64,000 bases of DNA from Qipengyuania pacifica (GTDB lineage: Bacteria > Pseudomonadota > Alphaproteobacteria > Sphingomonadales > Sphingomonadaceae), in contig NZ_JAHWXO010000006.1 in assembly GCF_019857205.1 (NCBI RefSeq), positions 62,001 to 126,000 of the forward strand, written 5' to 3'. Positions 8,399-17,634 of this stretch are shown here, piece after piece; positions within the stretch are counted from its first letter, which is position 1; the number at the start of each line of letters is the position of its first letter. The notes beneath the pieces are model-generated. The model was not told where the DNA came from. It saw nothing but the letters and a program-made list of their open reading frames with translations, and ran no database searches. A program made the position numbers and the translations under genes.

Positions 8399-10633
8399 TT
8401 CACGCTTCAGCAGGGGGTGGTCGGCCATTTCGCAGCAGAGCGGCTTTATCAGGATGACATCGACAGATCGACTGAGCCTTCCTCGTGTTATGGTAGTATC
8501 GTCGTAGGTTGCGGCTGCAAGCTTACGCCCATCCACCCGACGTGCGATCGATGTTTGGTCAGCCGGTACTCGGTCCACATCGATAATGTGCCATCCCGGC
8601 GCCCGGCCTTCGAGCTCGGCGATCGTGCACGACCGGTTCTGCTCGAAGGTTCCGGGGAGGATGGCGTGAATAATGGTGCCGTCAGGTCCAGACGTCACGA
8701 TGGTCAGTTCCCCTCCCAATCCTTCGATCAGGCGTTTGGCCGACCGGAACCCGGAACCGGTACCCTGGCGTTTCTCTCCTGCCGTTGTGCGGTTGGCGTG
8801 ATCGTCGTGCAATTGTTTCAGCACGCTTTCCTCGATGCCCTCGCCGGTGTCCGTTAGCTCAATGATCAGCTTACCGCCGCTCACGCGCATGGATAATCGG
8901 GCGCCGCCGGAACTGGTGTAGGTGTAGGCATTACTCAAAATGTTCGCGAGAGCACGCATAAGTACCGGTCGGTCGGAGACGATGCTGGGACCCTCTTCGA
9001 TATCGTCCTGCAGCGTCAGCCCCTTGGCGGCGAACGAGCCACGGAACATCATGATCAGCGGTTCGGCCAGATGGCGCAGACTGAAGCAGCTCAAGGTCGC
9101 TGCGCCAGAATTCTCTCCGACGATCGCAGCGCCCGACATCGTCGTCGTTGCGATTTCAGCCAGATAGTCTGCCGAACTTCTGAGCATGTCGGACAGTTCG
9201 CGGTTGTCTGGATCGCCGCTTTCATCGAGCACATGAACTGCACTGTTAAGCGCCAGAATAACCTGCTGACTGTCATGGCCCGAGGCGTGCAGCAGAGCGT
9301 TTTGACTGTTCACGGTGGCCAGTGCGAAAGCTTTCTCTTCGGCAAGACGCTGCGCATCTTCGCTGATCGCCAGGCGCTCGGCCATCGATCGCGCATAATT
9401 GCTATCCGCCTCGCGCTTGTCAGCCTGAAGCTTTTTGAGATGAAGACCGAGAGCAAGCGTGACCATAAGGGATTCGAACAATCCGACGGGGCCCGCCAAA
9501 TGCCAGTTTATCGGCAGCCAGTCGAATACACCCATCGATGCAACGGCGGCATATACGATGAATAATGCGAGACTTCCCCAACCAATCAGCAAGGGCCAGA
9601 GCTGGCGCCCGATCGTCCGCATACCCGCCACGGCGAGGAAGGGGAGGTAAAGCGCGACGACGACCGCAACCAGCCAGGCGATGGCATGGATGGCATTGCG
9701 CAAAGCAGGTTCGTAGATCGCCAGCCCGGCCTGCAAAGCGATCACCAGCAGACTTACCGCAATCACGATTTTCAGAAACAAGTCGCGCCGCGGAAAGAGT
9801 TCGGCCGTGCGCATGAAGCTACGGGCGAACTGCGTCATGGCCGCTGCAAATCCGCATTTGATCGCGTCTTCTATCGCCACGCCGAGCATCGGGCTGTCGG
9901 GCAGGAAAAATATCGTCAGGTACCCTTCCGCATGAACCGTATTCAGCGCGAACAGCGCTTGAGCCAGCGCCAGCCAAGCGAACTCGCGATGTCCGGTTAT
10001 GGAAAAGAAAACGAAATTCAGAAAGATCAGTACCAGAACGCCCAGCACAACGCCTGCCACCATGGCGATGTTCGTGCGGCGATCTGAAAAGAAATCGCCA
10101 TAGGTCTGGATGACCAGTGGCATGTAGGTCGAGTTCTCCGACCTGAAGTCGATGACGATCGTCCGCTCTTCGTTCGGCTGCAGAAGCAGTTCGCTGCTGA
10201 AGGCCTGATAGGTACGTAAATTTTCCGCTGCCGCCGAAGGATCGGTGCCATCTACAAGTAAAGCGAGACGATCCCCGCGGCTTTCGTACATGCGGAAATA
10301 GCTGAGTGATCCGCGCCCGGTCGAAACGATCCAGCTGCCAGCCTCCTGGCCCACGTTGCGAACCCGGATGGCTAGGGCAATTCGGTCACCCGGCGCCCCG
10401 AAATGAGCCGCGCTGCCGGAAATCGGTTGCAGCCGTTGGTTCAGGAAAGCCGTTAGGCTGAGGCCGTCGATCACGTCCTGGTCACGCGTATAGCGGATGT
10501 GCGCGACAACGTCGGTTGCGCTGACGTCTGGCTTCAGTTCGATTGCTGGTGGCAATTCATCGGCGCGTAACGCTTGTGGCCAGAAAGCCAGTACAAATGC
10601 CACCAATGCGGTAAGCCACGAGTGCGACGCCAT
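8384..10633 (-). CDS. 7TM (7TMR-DISM type) sensor histidine kinase
   Basis: 749 aa. Order: signal peptide (ALVAFVLAFWPQALRA), a periplasmic beta-rich sensor (~25-185, 7TMR-DISMED2-like), seven membrane helices (~190-390), a short coiled coil (KREADSNYARSMAERLAISEDAQRLAEEKA), a histidine-phosphotransfer segment with His453 in ASGHDSQQVILAL, and an HATPase_c domain (N-box NILSNAY, DTGEGI, GTGSGF). The H-box resembles the HDLRQP type that commonly partners LuxR regulators, but with Ser-Gln-Gln replacing Leu-Arg-Gln. About 85 residues after the ATPase domain match nothing I recognise and may be a degenerate receiver. It converges on the regulator at 7652. The signal is unknown; DISM domains often bind carbohydrates or related ligands. 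Confidence 0.85.
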   Translation of the reverse strand: MASHSWLTALVAFVLAFWPQALRADELPPAIELKPDVSATDVVAHIRYTRDQDVIDGLSLTAFLNQRLQPISGSAAHFGAPGDRIALAIRVRNVGQEAGSWIVSTGRGSLSYFRMYESRGDRLALLVDGTDPSAAAENLRTYQAFSSELLLQPNEERTIVIDFRSENSTYMPLVIQTYGDFFSDRRTNIAMVAGVVLGVLVLIFLNFVFFSITGHREFAWLALAQALFALNTVHAEGYLTIFFLPDSPMLGVAIEDAIKCGFAAAMTQFARSFMRTAELFPRRDLFLKIVIAVSLLVIALQAGLAIYEPALRNAIHAIAWLVAVVVALYLPFLAVAGMRTIGRQLWPLLIGWGSLALFIVYAAVASMGVFDWLPINWHLAGPVGLFESLMVTLALGLHLKKLQADKREADSNYARSMAERLAISEDAQRLAEEKAFALATVNSQNALLHASGHDSQQVILALNSAVHVLDESGDPDNRELSDMLRSSADYLAEIATTTMSGAAIVGENSGAATLSCFSLRHLAEPLIMMFRGSFAAKGLTLQDDIEEGPSIVSDRPVLMRALANILSNAYTYTSSGGARLSMRVSGGKLIIELTDTGEGIEESVLKQLHDDHANRTTAGEKRQGTGSGFRSAKRLIEGLGGELTIVTSGPDGTIIHAILPGTFEQNRSCTIAELEGRAPGWHIIDVDRVPADQTSIARRVDGRKLAAATYDDTTITRGRLSRSVDVILIKPLCCEMADHPLLKRESQQL

Positions 10634-10746
10634 TGTGCGCGCAATCTTCTACGCAATTGTGTCGGTGTCAATTCGCAATCAGTTTGGTTTGCAACATGGG
10701 CCGCTTGGTTTACCCGTTATCGCCATGGCGATGGGTATCTGAGCAA

Positions 10747-11556
10747 ATGGCGGCAACCGAACAACTTCGAACGCGGCATGTCGAAAAGCCTTGGGGGCGG
10801 AAGCAGCTCTCGGCGCCGTTCGACAAGACGCCCGGAGATACGATTGGGGAAATCTGGTTCGAGCCTCCCACTGAGGCTGACGAACTGCTACTGAAGTATA
10901 TTTTCACCAGCCAGCGGTTATCGGTGCAGGTGCATCCCAATGACGATCAGGCCATGGCAGCAGGTCTGGGCCGAGCGGGCAAGGAGGAATGCTGGTACGT
11001 ACTCGATGCCGAGCCCGGGGCGAAGCTCGCTATCGGTTTCAAACGCTCCGTTTCTCGCGATGAGGTGCAGCGCGGGGCAGAGGATGGGTCGATCATGGAT
11101 TTGCTCGCCTGGCATAACGTCAAACCGGGCGACTTCTTCTACATCCCCGCCAATACCGTACATGCGATCGGGGCTGGCATCAGCATCATCGAAATCCAGC
11201 AGAACTCCGACGTGACCTATCGGCTGTACGATTACGGGCGCCCTCGCGAACTTCATCTCGACGAAGCCTTGGCAATCGCGGAGCGCGAACCTTACGATAT
11301 GTCGCTGCATTGCCAAGTAGGCGACGTGGGCAATGCGTTGCTCGTTGACGGCCCTTACTTCCGCCTTTGGCGGGTGGATGGATCGTCGAATGACGATAAG
11401 CCCGCCAGTTCCGGGAAGGCTTTTGTGTTGCCATATCGCGGTACGGCAACGGTCGGGTCTGAACGGGTTGAGCCCGGACAGTGTATGTTTGCACAGGATG
11501 CGCGTGAGATTTGTTTTTCGCTGGGCGCTCTCGGTTTCATGGCCCAAGCTCTGTAA
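10747..11556 (+). CDS. manA: Mannose-6-phosphate isomerase, class I type
   Basis: 269 aa, a short single-cupin version of type I phosphomannose isomerase, which interconverts fructose-6-phosphate and mannose-6-phosphate for glycoconjugate precursor synthesis. Zinc and active-site blocks are clear: LSVQVHPNDDQA, KEECWYVLDAEPGAKLAIGF, DFFYIPANTVHAIGAG and IEIQQNSDVTYRLYDYGR. The start ATG at 10747 gives the usual opening (TRHVEKPWGR); a longer frame reaches back to 10633, colliding with the divergent kinase start, and is rejected. It converges with a ROK-family sugar kinase 45 bases downstream, so both ends of this segment deal with hexose entry. Confidence 0.88.
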   Translation: MAATEQLRTRHVEKPWGRKQLSAPFDKTPGDTIGEIWFEPPTEADELLLKYIFTSQRLSVQVHPNDDQAMAAGLGRAGKEECWYVLDAEPGAKLAIGFKRSVSRDEVQRGAEDGSIMDLLAWHNVKPGDFFYIPANTVHAIGAGISIIEIQQNSDVTYRLYDYGRPRELHLDEALAIAEREPYDMSLHCQVGDVGNALLVDGPYFRLWRVDGSSNDDKPASSGKAFVLPYRGTATVGSERVEPGQCMFAQDAREICFSLGALGFMAQAL

Positions 11557-11601
11557 TCCCGCTTGCACCGCGCGTAGGCGCTGCTGCGGGTAGCCGGTTT
11601 G

Positions 11602-12513
11602 TCAGGGAGCCGATGTCGCCAATGCCAATTGCGCTAGGCGTATGGACCCGAGCGGCCCGGCATCCTCGCCCAGCTTCGCGGTGACGAGAAACTCCGGCAT
11701 CAGAGCTATCCGAGCGCCGTGCGCATAACCGGCGAGGCTCGCGTTCAGCTTCGCCCGAATGACTTCAAGCAGATGTGGTCGATTGATAGCGACACTGCCT
11801 CCCAGCATGATACGCTCCGGGACCACTGTCACAGCGAGATTATGGCACAAGGTCGCAACGATCTGTGCCACATCGTCCCATACATCGTCACTGTCTGCGA
11901 TGTCCGATGCGGGCTGGCCGCAGCGGGCCTCCAATGCGGGCCCGCTAACGAAGCCTTCGACGCAGCCCTTGTGAAAGCTGCAGCTTCCCGCCCAGCCCGG
12001 CTGCGGCGAGGGGACAATCATATGACCGGCCTCGGCATGTCCGAGGCCGAGCACCGGTCGGCGATCGATAATGGGGGCCACGCCGACCCCGGTTCCGATC
12101 GTGATATAGCACCAGGATCGCAGATCGCGTGCCGCGCCCCAGACGCCTTCGGCGAGGGCCGCGCCGTTGACGTCAGTATCGATGAGGAATGGAATGTCCC
12201 AGAGTAGCCTGCGTAAATCCGCCCCGGCCCATCCCGGTTTGGGAGTGGCGAGCAACTGGCCATAGTTTGCGGAGGCGGGATCCGTATCGAGTGGGCCGAA
12301 GCTGGCAATCCCGATTGCCGCGATGTCATGTTCACGGCGCCAACCGTGAAGAACCGTCTCGATCCGCGAAAGGGTTTCGCTCGGATGCCCCGTCGCCACC
12401 CTTTCCCGCGCGAAGATGGCGCCGGATGTATCCGCAAGAACGCATATACATTTGGTACCGCCAAGTTCGACCCCGGCCAGATATGGCCCGCCGGTCTGTC
12501 GATGATTTGCCAC
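11602..12513 (-). CDS. ROK-family sugar kinase, probable fructokinase
   Basis: 303 aa from a GTG at 12513, preceded by GGGAACGAC. The phosphate-binding loop is AGVELGGTKCICVLAD, the catalytic Asp sits in LIDTDVNGAALAEG, the second phosphate region is ITIGTGVGVAPI, and the ROK zinc-site element GHAEAGHM...CSFHKGCVEGFVSGPAL is intact. These features fit bacterial fructokinases, which produce fructose-6-phosphate in the cytosol; glucose or mannose kinases of the ROK group are alternatives. An in-frame ATG at 12630 would add 39 residues of Pro/Arg-rich sequence not expected in the family, so I prefer the shorter product. Its presumed product is the substrate of the neighbouring mannose-6-phosphate isomerase. 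Confidence 0.82.
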   Translation of the reverse strand: MANHRQTGGPYLAGVELGGTKCICVLADTSGAIFARERVATGHPSETLSRIETVLHGWRREHDIAAIGIASFGPLDTDPASANYGQLLATPKPGWAGADLRRLLWDIPFLIDTDVNGAALAEGVWGAARDLRSWCYITIGTGVGVAPIIDRRPVLGLGHAEAGHMIVPSPQPGWAGSCSFHKGCVEGFVSGPALEARCGQPASDIADSDDVWDDVAQIVATLCHNLAVTVVPERIMLGGSVAINRPHLLEVIRAKLNASLAGYAHGARIALMPEFLVTAKLGEDAGPLGSIRLAQLALATSAP

Positions 12514-12645
12514 CGTCGTTCCCGTAAATAATTGACGTGTCGATCTGTGGGGGGAAGTCGCCGGCGGCGCAAGGGTTTCGCCCGTCAGGGCTGGTCGAGA
12601 TCGCCAGGCGGGCGGGGCGGGTTCGGACACCGCCCCTCCCGATAA

Positions 12646-14025
12646 TCATCGCACGCGTTTGCTGCGCCGTTTCCCGAAACGACCGACCACGCGTTCGAGC
12701 GCCAAAATTGCCAGTAATGACAGGCCGAACAGGGGTAACAGCAAGCCGAGCAGCACCACTACGATGATCAGACCGGGACCATGCGGAACCGATGATCCGG
12801 CAGGTGCACCCAGTTTACCCGACGGCTTTCGCTTGAGCCACATGATCACCCCAAGCACCGATAGCCCGATCAAGGCGAACGCGGTCATCAGACCTATGAT
12901 CTGATTGGCGAGGCCGAATAACTGCCCTTCATGCCAGGCAATTCCGTAATTGATCGCACGATCGATCGGATGTTTGTCTGCAAAGTCGGTGCGCGAAACC
13001 TCTCGCCCATCAATCGGATCGAAAGTGGCACTTTGGGTCAAGGGACGGTTCTGCGTTTCCGATTTGATCGTCCATACATCACCTGTTGGCGGGCCGAAAC
13101 GCTGCGGGGCGTGAGGCGGCAGTACCAGCACCGGAAACGCCATCTCTTCTTCACTGGCTTTCAAGACGAAGCTTGAGAGCGGCAGCGGTTCGCCCTTGGT
13201 GGCCTGTCGTGCTGGCATCGTTGGCGCTGCCATGTCGCCGTGATCGTGTCCGGCATGGGCATGGGCCGCAGGGGCAATCCAGTTGCCTGCCGGTTCATGC
13301 CGAACGATCTCTGGACCCGACCCGATCTTCCAGTCCTGGGGTCCTTCCACCAGCCCCAGTTCAGTGCGTGCCCATTTGAAGGCGCTGCCCCATGTGCCTG
13401 CCCAGGGCAAACCGCTAGCAAGCATGACCAGGACCAGCCCTGCAATCCAGAAACCTGTCACGCGGTGCAGGTCCTTCATCAGCGCACGTCCTTTGAGAGA
13501 GAGGCGCGGCCAGAACGTGCCCGCTGCCCTGAACGGGCGCGGCCACCACAGATACAGGCCGCTCAGGATCATTACGATCGTCCAGCTCGCTGCAAGTTCG
13601 ACCAGCCGATCGCCCCAATCCCCGAGCAGAAGCGAGCCGTGGAATGTCGCGATGACATTCGGGATGCGTTCGGTCGGATCAAGCGTACCCAGAACTTGGC
13701 CCTGCGGAGAAACGAAGACGTCCGTCAACGCCCCGCCGGGTAGACCAAGCTGGATCATGGCGGCATCGCCGGCATGTTCCGGCATGCGGTAATGGTGAAA
13801 GCTGCCTTGCGGATAAGCCGTCTGTGCGGCTTCGAGCTGCCGGTCGGCCGACACTGCGCCTTCGAGCGACAGGCCGCGATAGTTACGCTCTTCCCACCGG
13901 TCGATCTGTGGCTTGAACAGATAGATCGACCCGCTCAGCGACAGGATGAGGATGAAAGGAAGGACGAACAGGCCGGCATAGAAATGCCAGCGCCAGATCG
14001 TACGGTAGGTCGCAGTATCGGCCAC
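12646..14025 (-). CDS. PepSY-associated TM helix protein, possible ferric/metal reductase partner
   Basis: 459 aa. It begins with IWRWHFYAGLFVLPFILILSLSG, the first helix of the PepSY_TM family, carries the conserved HRVTGFWIAG segment and ends with a hydrophobic helix pair and the basic tail GRFGKRRSKRVR. Around residue 250 there is a His-rich loop (AHAHAGHDHGDMAAPTM), suggestive of metal contact in the periplasmic portion. PepSY_TM proteins commonly sit beside TonB-dependent receptors and are thought to reduce or handle incoming iron chelates. Here the receptor gene starts 13 bases upstream, so co-transcription is likely. Exact biochemical role is not established. Confidence 0.82.
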   Translation of the reverse strand: MADTATYRTIWRWHFYAGLFVLPFILILSLSGSIYLFKPQIDRWEERNYRGLSLEGAVSADRQLEAAQTAYPQGSFHHYRMPEHAGDAAMIQLGLPGGALTDVFVSPQGQVLGTLDPTERIPNVIATFHGSLLLGDWGDRLVELAASWTIVMILSGLYLWWPRPFRAAGTFWPRLSLKGRALMKDLHRVTGFWIAGLVLVMLASGLPWAGTWGSAFKWARTELGLVEGPQDWKIGSGPEIVRHEPAGNWIAPAAHAHAGHDHGDMAAPTMPARQATKGEPLPLSSFVLKASEEEMAFPVLVLPPHAPQRFGPPTGDVWTIKSETQNRPLTQSATFDPIDGREVSRTDFADKHPIDRAINYGIAWHEGQLFGLANQIIGLMTAFALIGLSVLGVIMWLKRKPSGKLGAPAGSSVPHGPGLIIVVVLLGLLLPLFGLSLLAILALERVVGRFGKRRSKRVR

Positions 14026-14038
14026 GGTCTTCTCCCCC

Positions 14039-16042
14039 CTAAAACCGTGCGCGTACGCCGCCGAAGACGGCGCGGCGTTCCACGGGATAGAAGACGACGG
14101 ATGCCGGTGTGGCCGTTATGGCCGCACTGATATCGCCGACGGCTTTCTCGTTAAGCAGATTTCGGGCGTCGAGGAAAAGGTCGATCCCAGCGGTCACCGT
14201 TGCTCCGGCTGATAGACCGACCAGCGCATAGCCATCGGTTCTCAACGAGTTGGTGTAGTCCACCCATGCACCTTGCGGCACCCACTCCACATTGGGCGCA
14301 ACATGTACTCTGTCGGTTCCGAGACGCAGTTCCGCACGATAGACATGGCGCGGTACCACCGGCAGCCGATTATCGCCGTATTGCGCATCATCCTTGAAGC
14401 GGAAGTCGCTGTACTGGTACACCTGCCGCAGCTTGGCCCATTCCCCCAGATCGATGGAAAGCGCCGCCTCGACGCCTTGGTGGAAGGTTTCGTCGGCGTT
14501 GAAAGTCGATGCAGGGATATCGGGGCCGACATTGAATTGCAGCAACTCGCCGCGAATGTCCGCGCGATAGGCGGCCAAATCCCATTCGGCGATCCCCGCA
14601 CGCCCACGAGTTCCGACTTCAAAGCTCCACGCCCTCTGTGGATCGAGATTCACGAAGCTTGCCACCTGCGCCAGTTCGATGAAGCCGGGAAATTCCACCG
14701 AACGGTTGTAATTGGCGAACAGCTGGATGCCGTCGGCCGGTTCGTACAGTACGCCAAACTTGGGTGAAAACGCGTTGAAGCCTGCCGAGCCGGTTACATC
14801 GGTGACCCCGCCGGCAAAGCTGTCGAACAGAAGATGTTGTTCGCGCTGGCCATCGGCATAGATACCGCCGGCAATGAGCTGGAGTCGGTCGACTGGACGG
14901 AAGCGGAATTCGCCGTAGATGTTGGCGGTCCGCGCTTCCTGCTTGGCTTCGAAAGTCTTTGCTCCGCGTTCGCCGTCGATGTTGACGAAGCGTCTTGAAT
15001 CGACGTCGCCGAAACGCGCCTCCCCGCCGAGCGTCAGTTCGAATGGCCCGGCCGCATAATCGAACCGTGCATAGGCTCCGCGATCTACGGATTTCTGGTC
15101 CACGACCTGAAAGATCGGGTGGTGGAGCGACTTGGCATTGATAAACACGCCGGCGTCGAGCTGGCCATCGGCGAAACTGAACCGGGTGCGGTTTTGCAGT
15201 CGCAGAGAGTCGATGTCACGCGCCTGATCGTTGACAAAATTGCCGGTTTTCGGCGCCGTCAACGCGGTCGGCAGGTCGAGCGCGCCGGGAAGTTCCTGAT
15301 CGATGCGGTTGATACTGGCATATGTGCGGTTCTCTACGCCATCGGCGATCTGCAATCCGACATTGCCGTGAAAGCGCAGGCTTTCGCGATGGGCATGGTC
15401 CCGGTCGCCATTGGAATGATCGTAGCTGACAGCGGCCCACACATCGCCAGCGCCGCTCGCTGCGCCGTATGAAGCCAAGCCGCGCCAGGTGTTGAAGCTG
15501 CCGGTGTCGGCGCGCAGGTACATGCCACTGGCCATCATACCGGTGGGTGTCACACCATTGATTGCTCCTCCAAGCGTGCCCGACCCGAAGCGCAACGCGT
15601 TGGCGCCGCGATATACTTCGAGATAGTCGAAGAAAATCGGCTCCAGTTCCTGAAAGTCGCCATTGTCATCTGCGAGATTGATCGGAACGCCATCCTGCAG
15701 CAGCGTGATGCCGCGCATGTGATAACCGCGCGAAAGACCCGAGCCCCGGATCGAGATGCGAACCTCCTGGCCGTAACGGGGCTGGAGATAGACGCCGGGC
15801 GAGAAGGCAAGCGCATCGCGCAGGCTGACCAGCGACTTGTCGGCATAGTCTTCATGCGTGACGACATCGGTGCCGCCCGGCGTGGCATCGGCGCGCCGCT
15901 TGGCTTCGGTCGACGCATGCTGGCCGGTCACGATGATCGTACGGTCCGACTCGCCGGCGGCATCGCTTTCGGATGTCTCGGCATAAGCGGGCGCGGCCAC
16001 GGCGAAGGTTGCCGCCCCAAGGACGAAAATAGAAGATTTCAC
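14039..16042 (-). CDS. TonB-dependent outer-membrane receptor, FecA-like
   Basis: 667 aa from a GTG at 16042 preceded by AGGGGAA; this start gives a clean signal peptide (VKSSIFVLGAATFAVAAPAYA, cut before ETSES), whereas the first ATG would add 12 residues. A short TonB-box-like DRTIIVTG precedes the plug domain, whose RISIRGSGLSRGYHMRG and YRGANALRFGSGTLGGAING blocks are those of FecA/PfeA-like siderophore receptors. The rest is a 22-strand-type barrel ending in RRAVFGGVRARF with terminal Phe, the outer-membrane sorting signal. There is no N-terminal signalling domain for an anti-sigma factor. It lies between a DUF2946-like gene and the PepSY gene; the ligand is likely a metal chelate. Confidence 0.88.
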   Translation of the reverse strand: MKSSIFVLGAATFAVAAPAYAETSESDAAGESDRTIIVTGQHASTEAKRRADATPGGTDVVTHEDYADKSLVSLRDALAFSPGVYLQPRYGQEVRISIRGSGLSRGYHMRGITLLQDGVPINLADDNGDFQELEPIFFDYLEVYRGANALRFGSGTLGGAINGVTPTGMMASGMYLRADTGSFNTWRGLASYGAASGAGDVWAAVSYDHSNGDRDHAHRESLRFHGNVGLQIADGVENRTYASINRIDQELPGALDLPTALTAPKTGNFVNDQARDIDSLRLQNRTRFSFADGQLDAGVFINAKSLHHPIFQVVDQKSVDRGAYARFDYAAGPFELTLGGEARFGDVDSRRFVNIDGERGAKTFEAKQEARTANIYGEFRFRPVDRLQLIAGGIYADGQREQHLLFDSFAGGVTDVTGSAGFNAFSPKFGVLYEPADGIQLFANYNRSVEFPGFIELAQVASFVNLDPQRAWSFEVGTRGRAGIAEWDLAAYRADIRGELLQFNVGPDIPASTFNADETFHQGVEAALSIDLGEWAKLRQVYQYSDFRFKDDAQYGDNRLPVVPRHVYRAELRLGTDRVHVAPNVEWVPQGAWVDYTNSLRTDGYALVGLSAGATVTAGIDLFLDARNLLNEKAVGDISAAITATPASVVFYPVERRAVFGGVRARF

Positions 16043-16113
16043 GGTAATTCCCCTGCTGCGCGGTGCGGCTCTGCGCACGCATTCCCGCGCAATTGATCTG
16101 AAAGTTTACGGGT

Positions 16114-16527
16114 TCAGATCGAGGCCGGTGGTCCGCGCAAGGGCGGGCGGAGGTAGGGAATGGGCGCAACGGGCAGGCGGCCAAGCGGCGCCAGACCCAG
16201 CAGAATGATCGCTGCCAGCGCAATCGCGAGCAGTACGGGCGGTATGCCGCCGAGCAAGGGCTGGGCGAGGGAGGAAAACGCGCAATGCGTGTCCTTCGCG
16301 TCCGGTGAATGCCGGCTTTCGTCCGCGTCGGTCTTCATCGGAATGGCAATGGTGGCGAGGCTGCGCTCGCCGGTACCGCCATGGCAGATGGAAACCTCGA
16401 CCAGCTTCTCGGTCGAAGGCGCGATCATGTACCCGGCAGGGATCGCAGCCCGGACGCAAAACGCCAGAACCAGCAGCAGCATCAAGAGATAGCGGTGGTC
16501 TTCAACCAGGCCGCGAACGCGTTTCAT
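16114..16527 (-). CDS. Small membrane protein, DUF2946-like
   Basis: 137 aa. A first helix reads YLLMLLLVLAFCVRAAIPAGYMIAP, followed by a hydrophilic loop with cysteines (VSICHGGTG, DTHCAFSSLAQP) and a second helix (IPPVLLAIALAAIILLGLAPL), then a Pro-rich tail. The R-x-x-I-P-A-G-Y-M element and the Cys/His pattern recall DUF2946 proteins, which are frequently encoded beside TonB receptors and PepSY proteins and have been linked to copper handling. That resemblance is partial, so treat the family call as tentative. It precedes the receptor by 71 bases on the same strand. Confidence 0.6.
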   Translation of the reverse strand: MKRVRGLVEDHRYLLMLLLVLAFCVRAAIPAGYMIAPSTEKLVEVSICHGGTGERSLATIAIPMKTDADESRHSPDAKDTHCAFSSLAQPLLGGIPPVLLAIALAAIILLGLAPLGRLPVAPIPYLRPPLRGPPASI

Positions 16528-16585
16528 GGCGGCCCCATATGCAATCGAAGGTCCGTTGTCAGCACCTATTGCGCAGCGCGTTTTC

Positions 16586-17563
16586 TCAGCCGCCCGTGGC
16601 GCTCATATGGCGTGCCAGGGCAGGTTCGGCGCGGTCTATGTCGAAGTCGTGACGGAGCGGTTTGCCGGCCAGCAGACGATCGAGGGCATCGTCCAGCGTG
16701 CCGGGACCTTCTGCGCGCAGGATTTCGCGCAGTTCGACCTTCTGATCGTGGCCGAGGCATCCGTAAACCGTGCCGGTGGCGGCGATCCGGATGCGGTTGC
16801 AGCCCGAGCAGAAATTGTCGCTCAGCGGGGTGATGAAACCGATACGGGTGACGGTTTCGGCAACGTCGAAATAGCGAGCTGGGCCGCCGGTGCGGTGGAT
16901 GGATGGGGAAAGGGTAAAGCGCTCTTGCAGCAGCTTGCGCACTTCGGTCAGATCGAGATGGGTCGATTTGCGGTCGACGGAGACGTCACCGAGCGGCATG
17001 GCTTCGATCATCGCAAGATCGAAGCCGCGTTCGCCGCACCATTCGAGCAGGGCGGGCAGTTCGCCATCGTTCACGCCGCGCATGGCGACCGTGTTGATAC
17101 GCACGGCGAGGCCGGCGCTGCGCGCGGCGTCGATGCCGCGCATGACCTTGTCGAATTCGTCGCGCCGGGTCAGTTCTGCAAAGCGTGCCGGATCGAGCGT
17201 GTCGAGGCTGACGTTGATCCGGCGGATGCCGGCGGCTGCCAAGTTAGCGGCCAGTTCGGGCAGCAGCGTTCCATTGGTCGTCAGTGTGACTTCGTCCAGC
17301 CCGTGCTCGCGCAGATTCGTGAGGCGGGAGACGAGATCGACGATGCCTTTGCGGACGAGAGGTTCGCCGCCGGTGAGGCGGATACGCTTTACGCCGCGGC
17401 CGACGAGGTGGAGGGCGAGGCGTTCGATTTCGTCGAAAGTGAGCAGATCCCGGCGCGGCATGAACTGCATGTCCTCGGCCATGCAGTAGGTGCAGCGCAG
17501 GTTGCAGCGGTCCGTCACCGAGAGGCGGACGTAGTTGATCCGGCGTCCAAATGCATCGTGCAT
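16586..17563 (-). CDS. moaA: GTP 3',8-cyclase (molybdenum cofactor biosynthesis protein A)
   Basis: 325 aa from the ATG at 17563. MoaA is the radical-SAM enzyme that rearranges GTP to 3',8-cH2GTP, the first step to molybdopterin. The SAM cluster motif is CNLRCTYC (Cys20, 24, 27), the SAM-binding LTGGEP follows, and the second GTP-binding cluster is in NFCSGCNRIRI...GCLG; the C-terminal double glycine (SATGG) required for activity is present. A longer in-frame start at 17620 would begin inside the leader hairpin described separately. The window also encodes a molybdopterin-dependent oxidoreductase subunit at 1263-3560. Confidence 0.95.
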   Translation of the reverse strand: MHDAFGRRINYVRLSVTDRCNLRCTYCMAEDMQFMPRRDLLTFDEIERLALHLVGRGVKRIRLTGGEPLVRKGIVDLVSRLTNLREHGLDEVTLTTNGTLLPELAANLAAAGIRRINVSLDTLDPARFAELTRRDEFDKVMRGIDAARSAGLAVRINTVAMRGVNDGELPALLEWCGERGFDLAMIEAMPLGDVSVDRKSTHLDLTEVRKLLQERFTLSPSIHRTGGPARYFDVAETVTRIGFITPLSDNFCSGCNRIRIAATGTVYGCLGHDQKVELREILRAEGPGTLDDALDRLLAGKPLRHDFDIDRAEPALARHMSATGG

Positions 17564-17579
17564 GGCGACGCCCCTACAC

Positions 17580-17621
17580 GGTGCAGGGCCATCCCGAAAC
17601 GGAAATAGTGGACCCTGCACC
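17580..17621 (-). promoter_or_regulatory. Hairpin in the moaA leader
   Basis: A perfect 9-bp inverted repeat, GGTGCAGGG and CCCTGCACC, separated by 24 bases, lies 17 bases upstream of the moaA start. In the transcript it would form a long-stemmed hairpin just ahead of the ribosome-binding region GGGGCG. It does not resemble the MoCo riboswitch consensus that I know from gamma-proteobacteria. A role in moaA control is inference from position. Confidence 0.45.
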
Positions 17622-17634
17622 AGAAATCACATGT

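Noticed and set aside
11558-11590. CCCGC...GCGGG pairing between the isomerase and ROK genes
   Set aside because: Five-base arms separated by 23 bases and no T-run; could be chance in GC-rich DNA.
16526-17608. Plus-strand open frame over moaA
   Set aside because: Shadow of the radical-SAM gene; no independent motif or ribosome-binding site.
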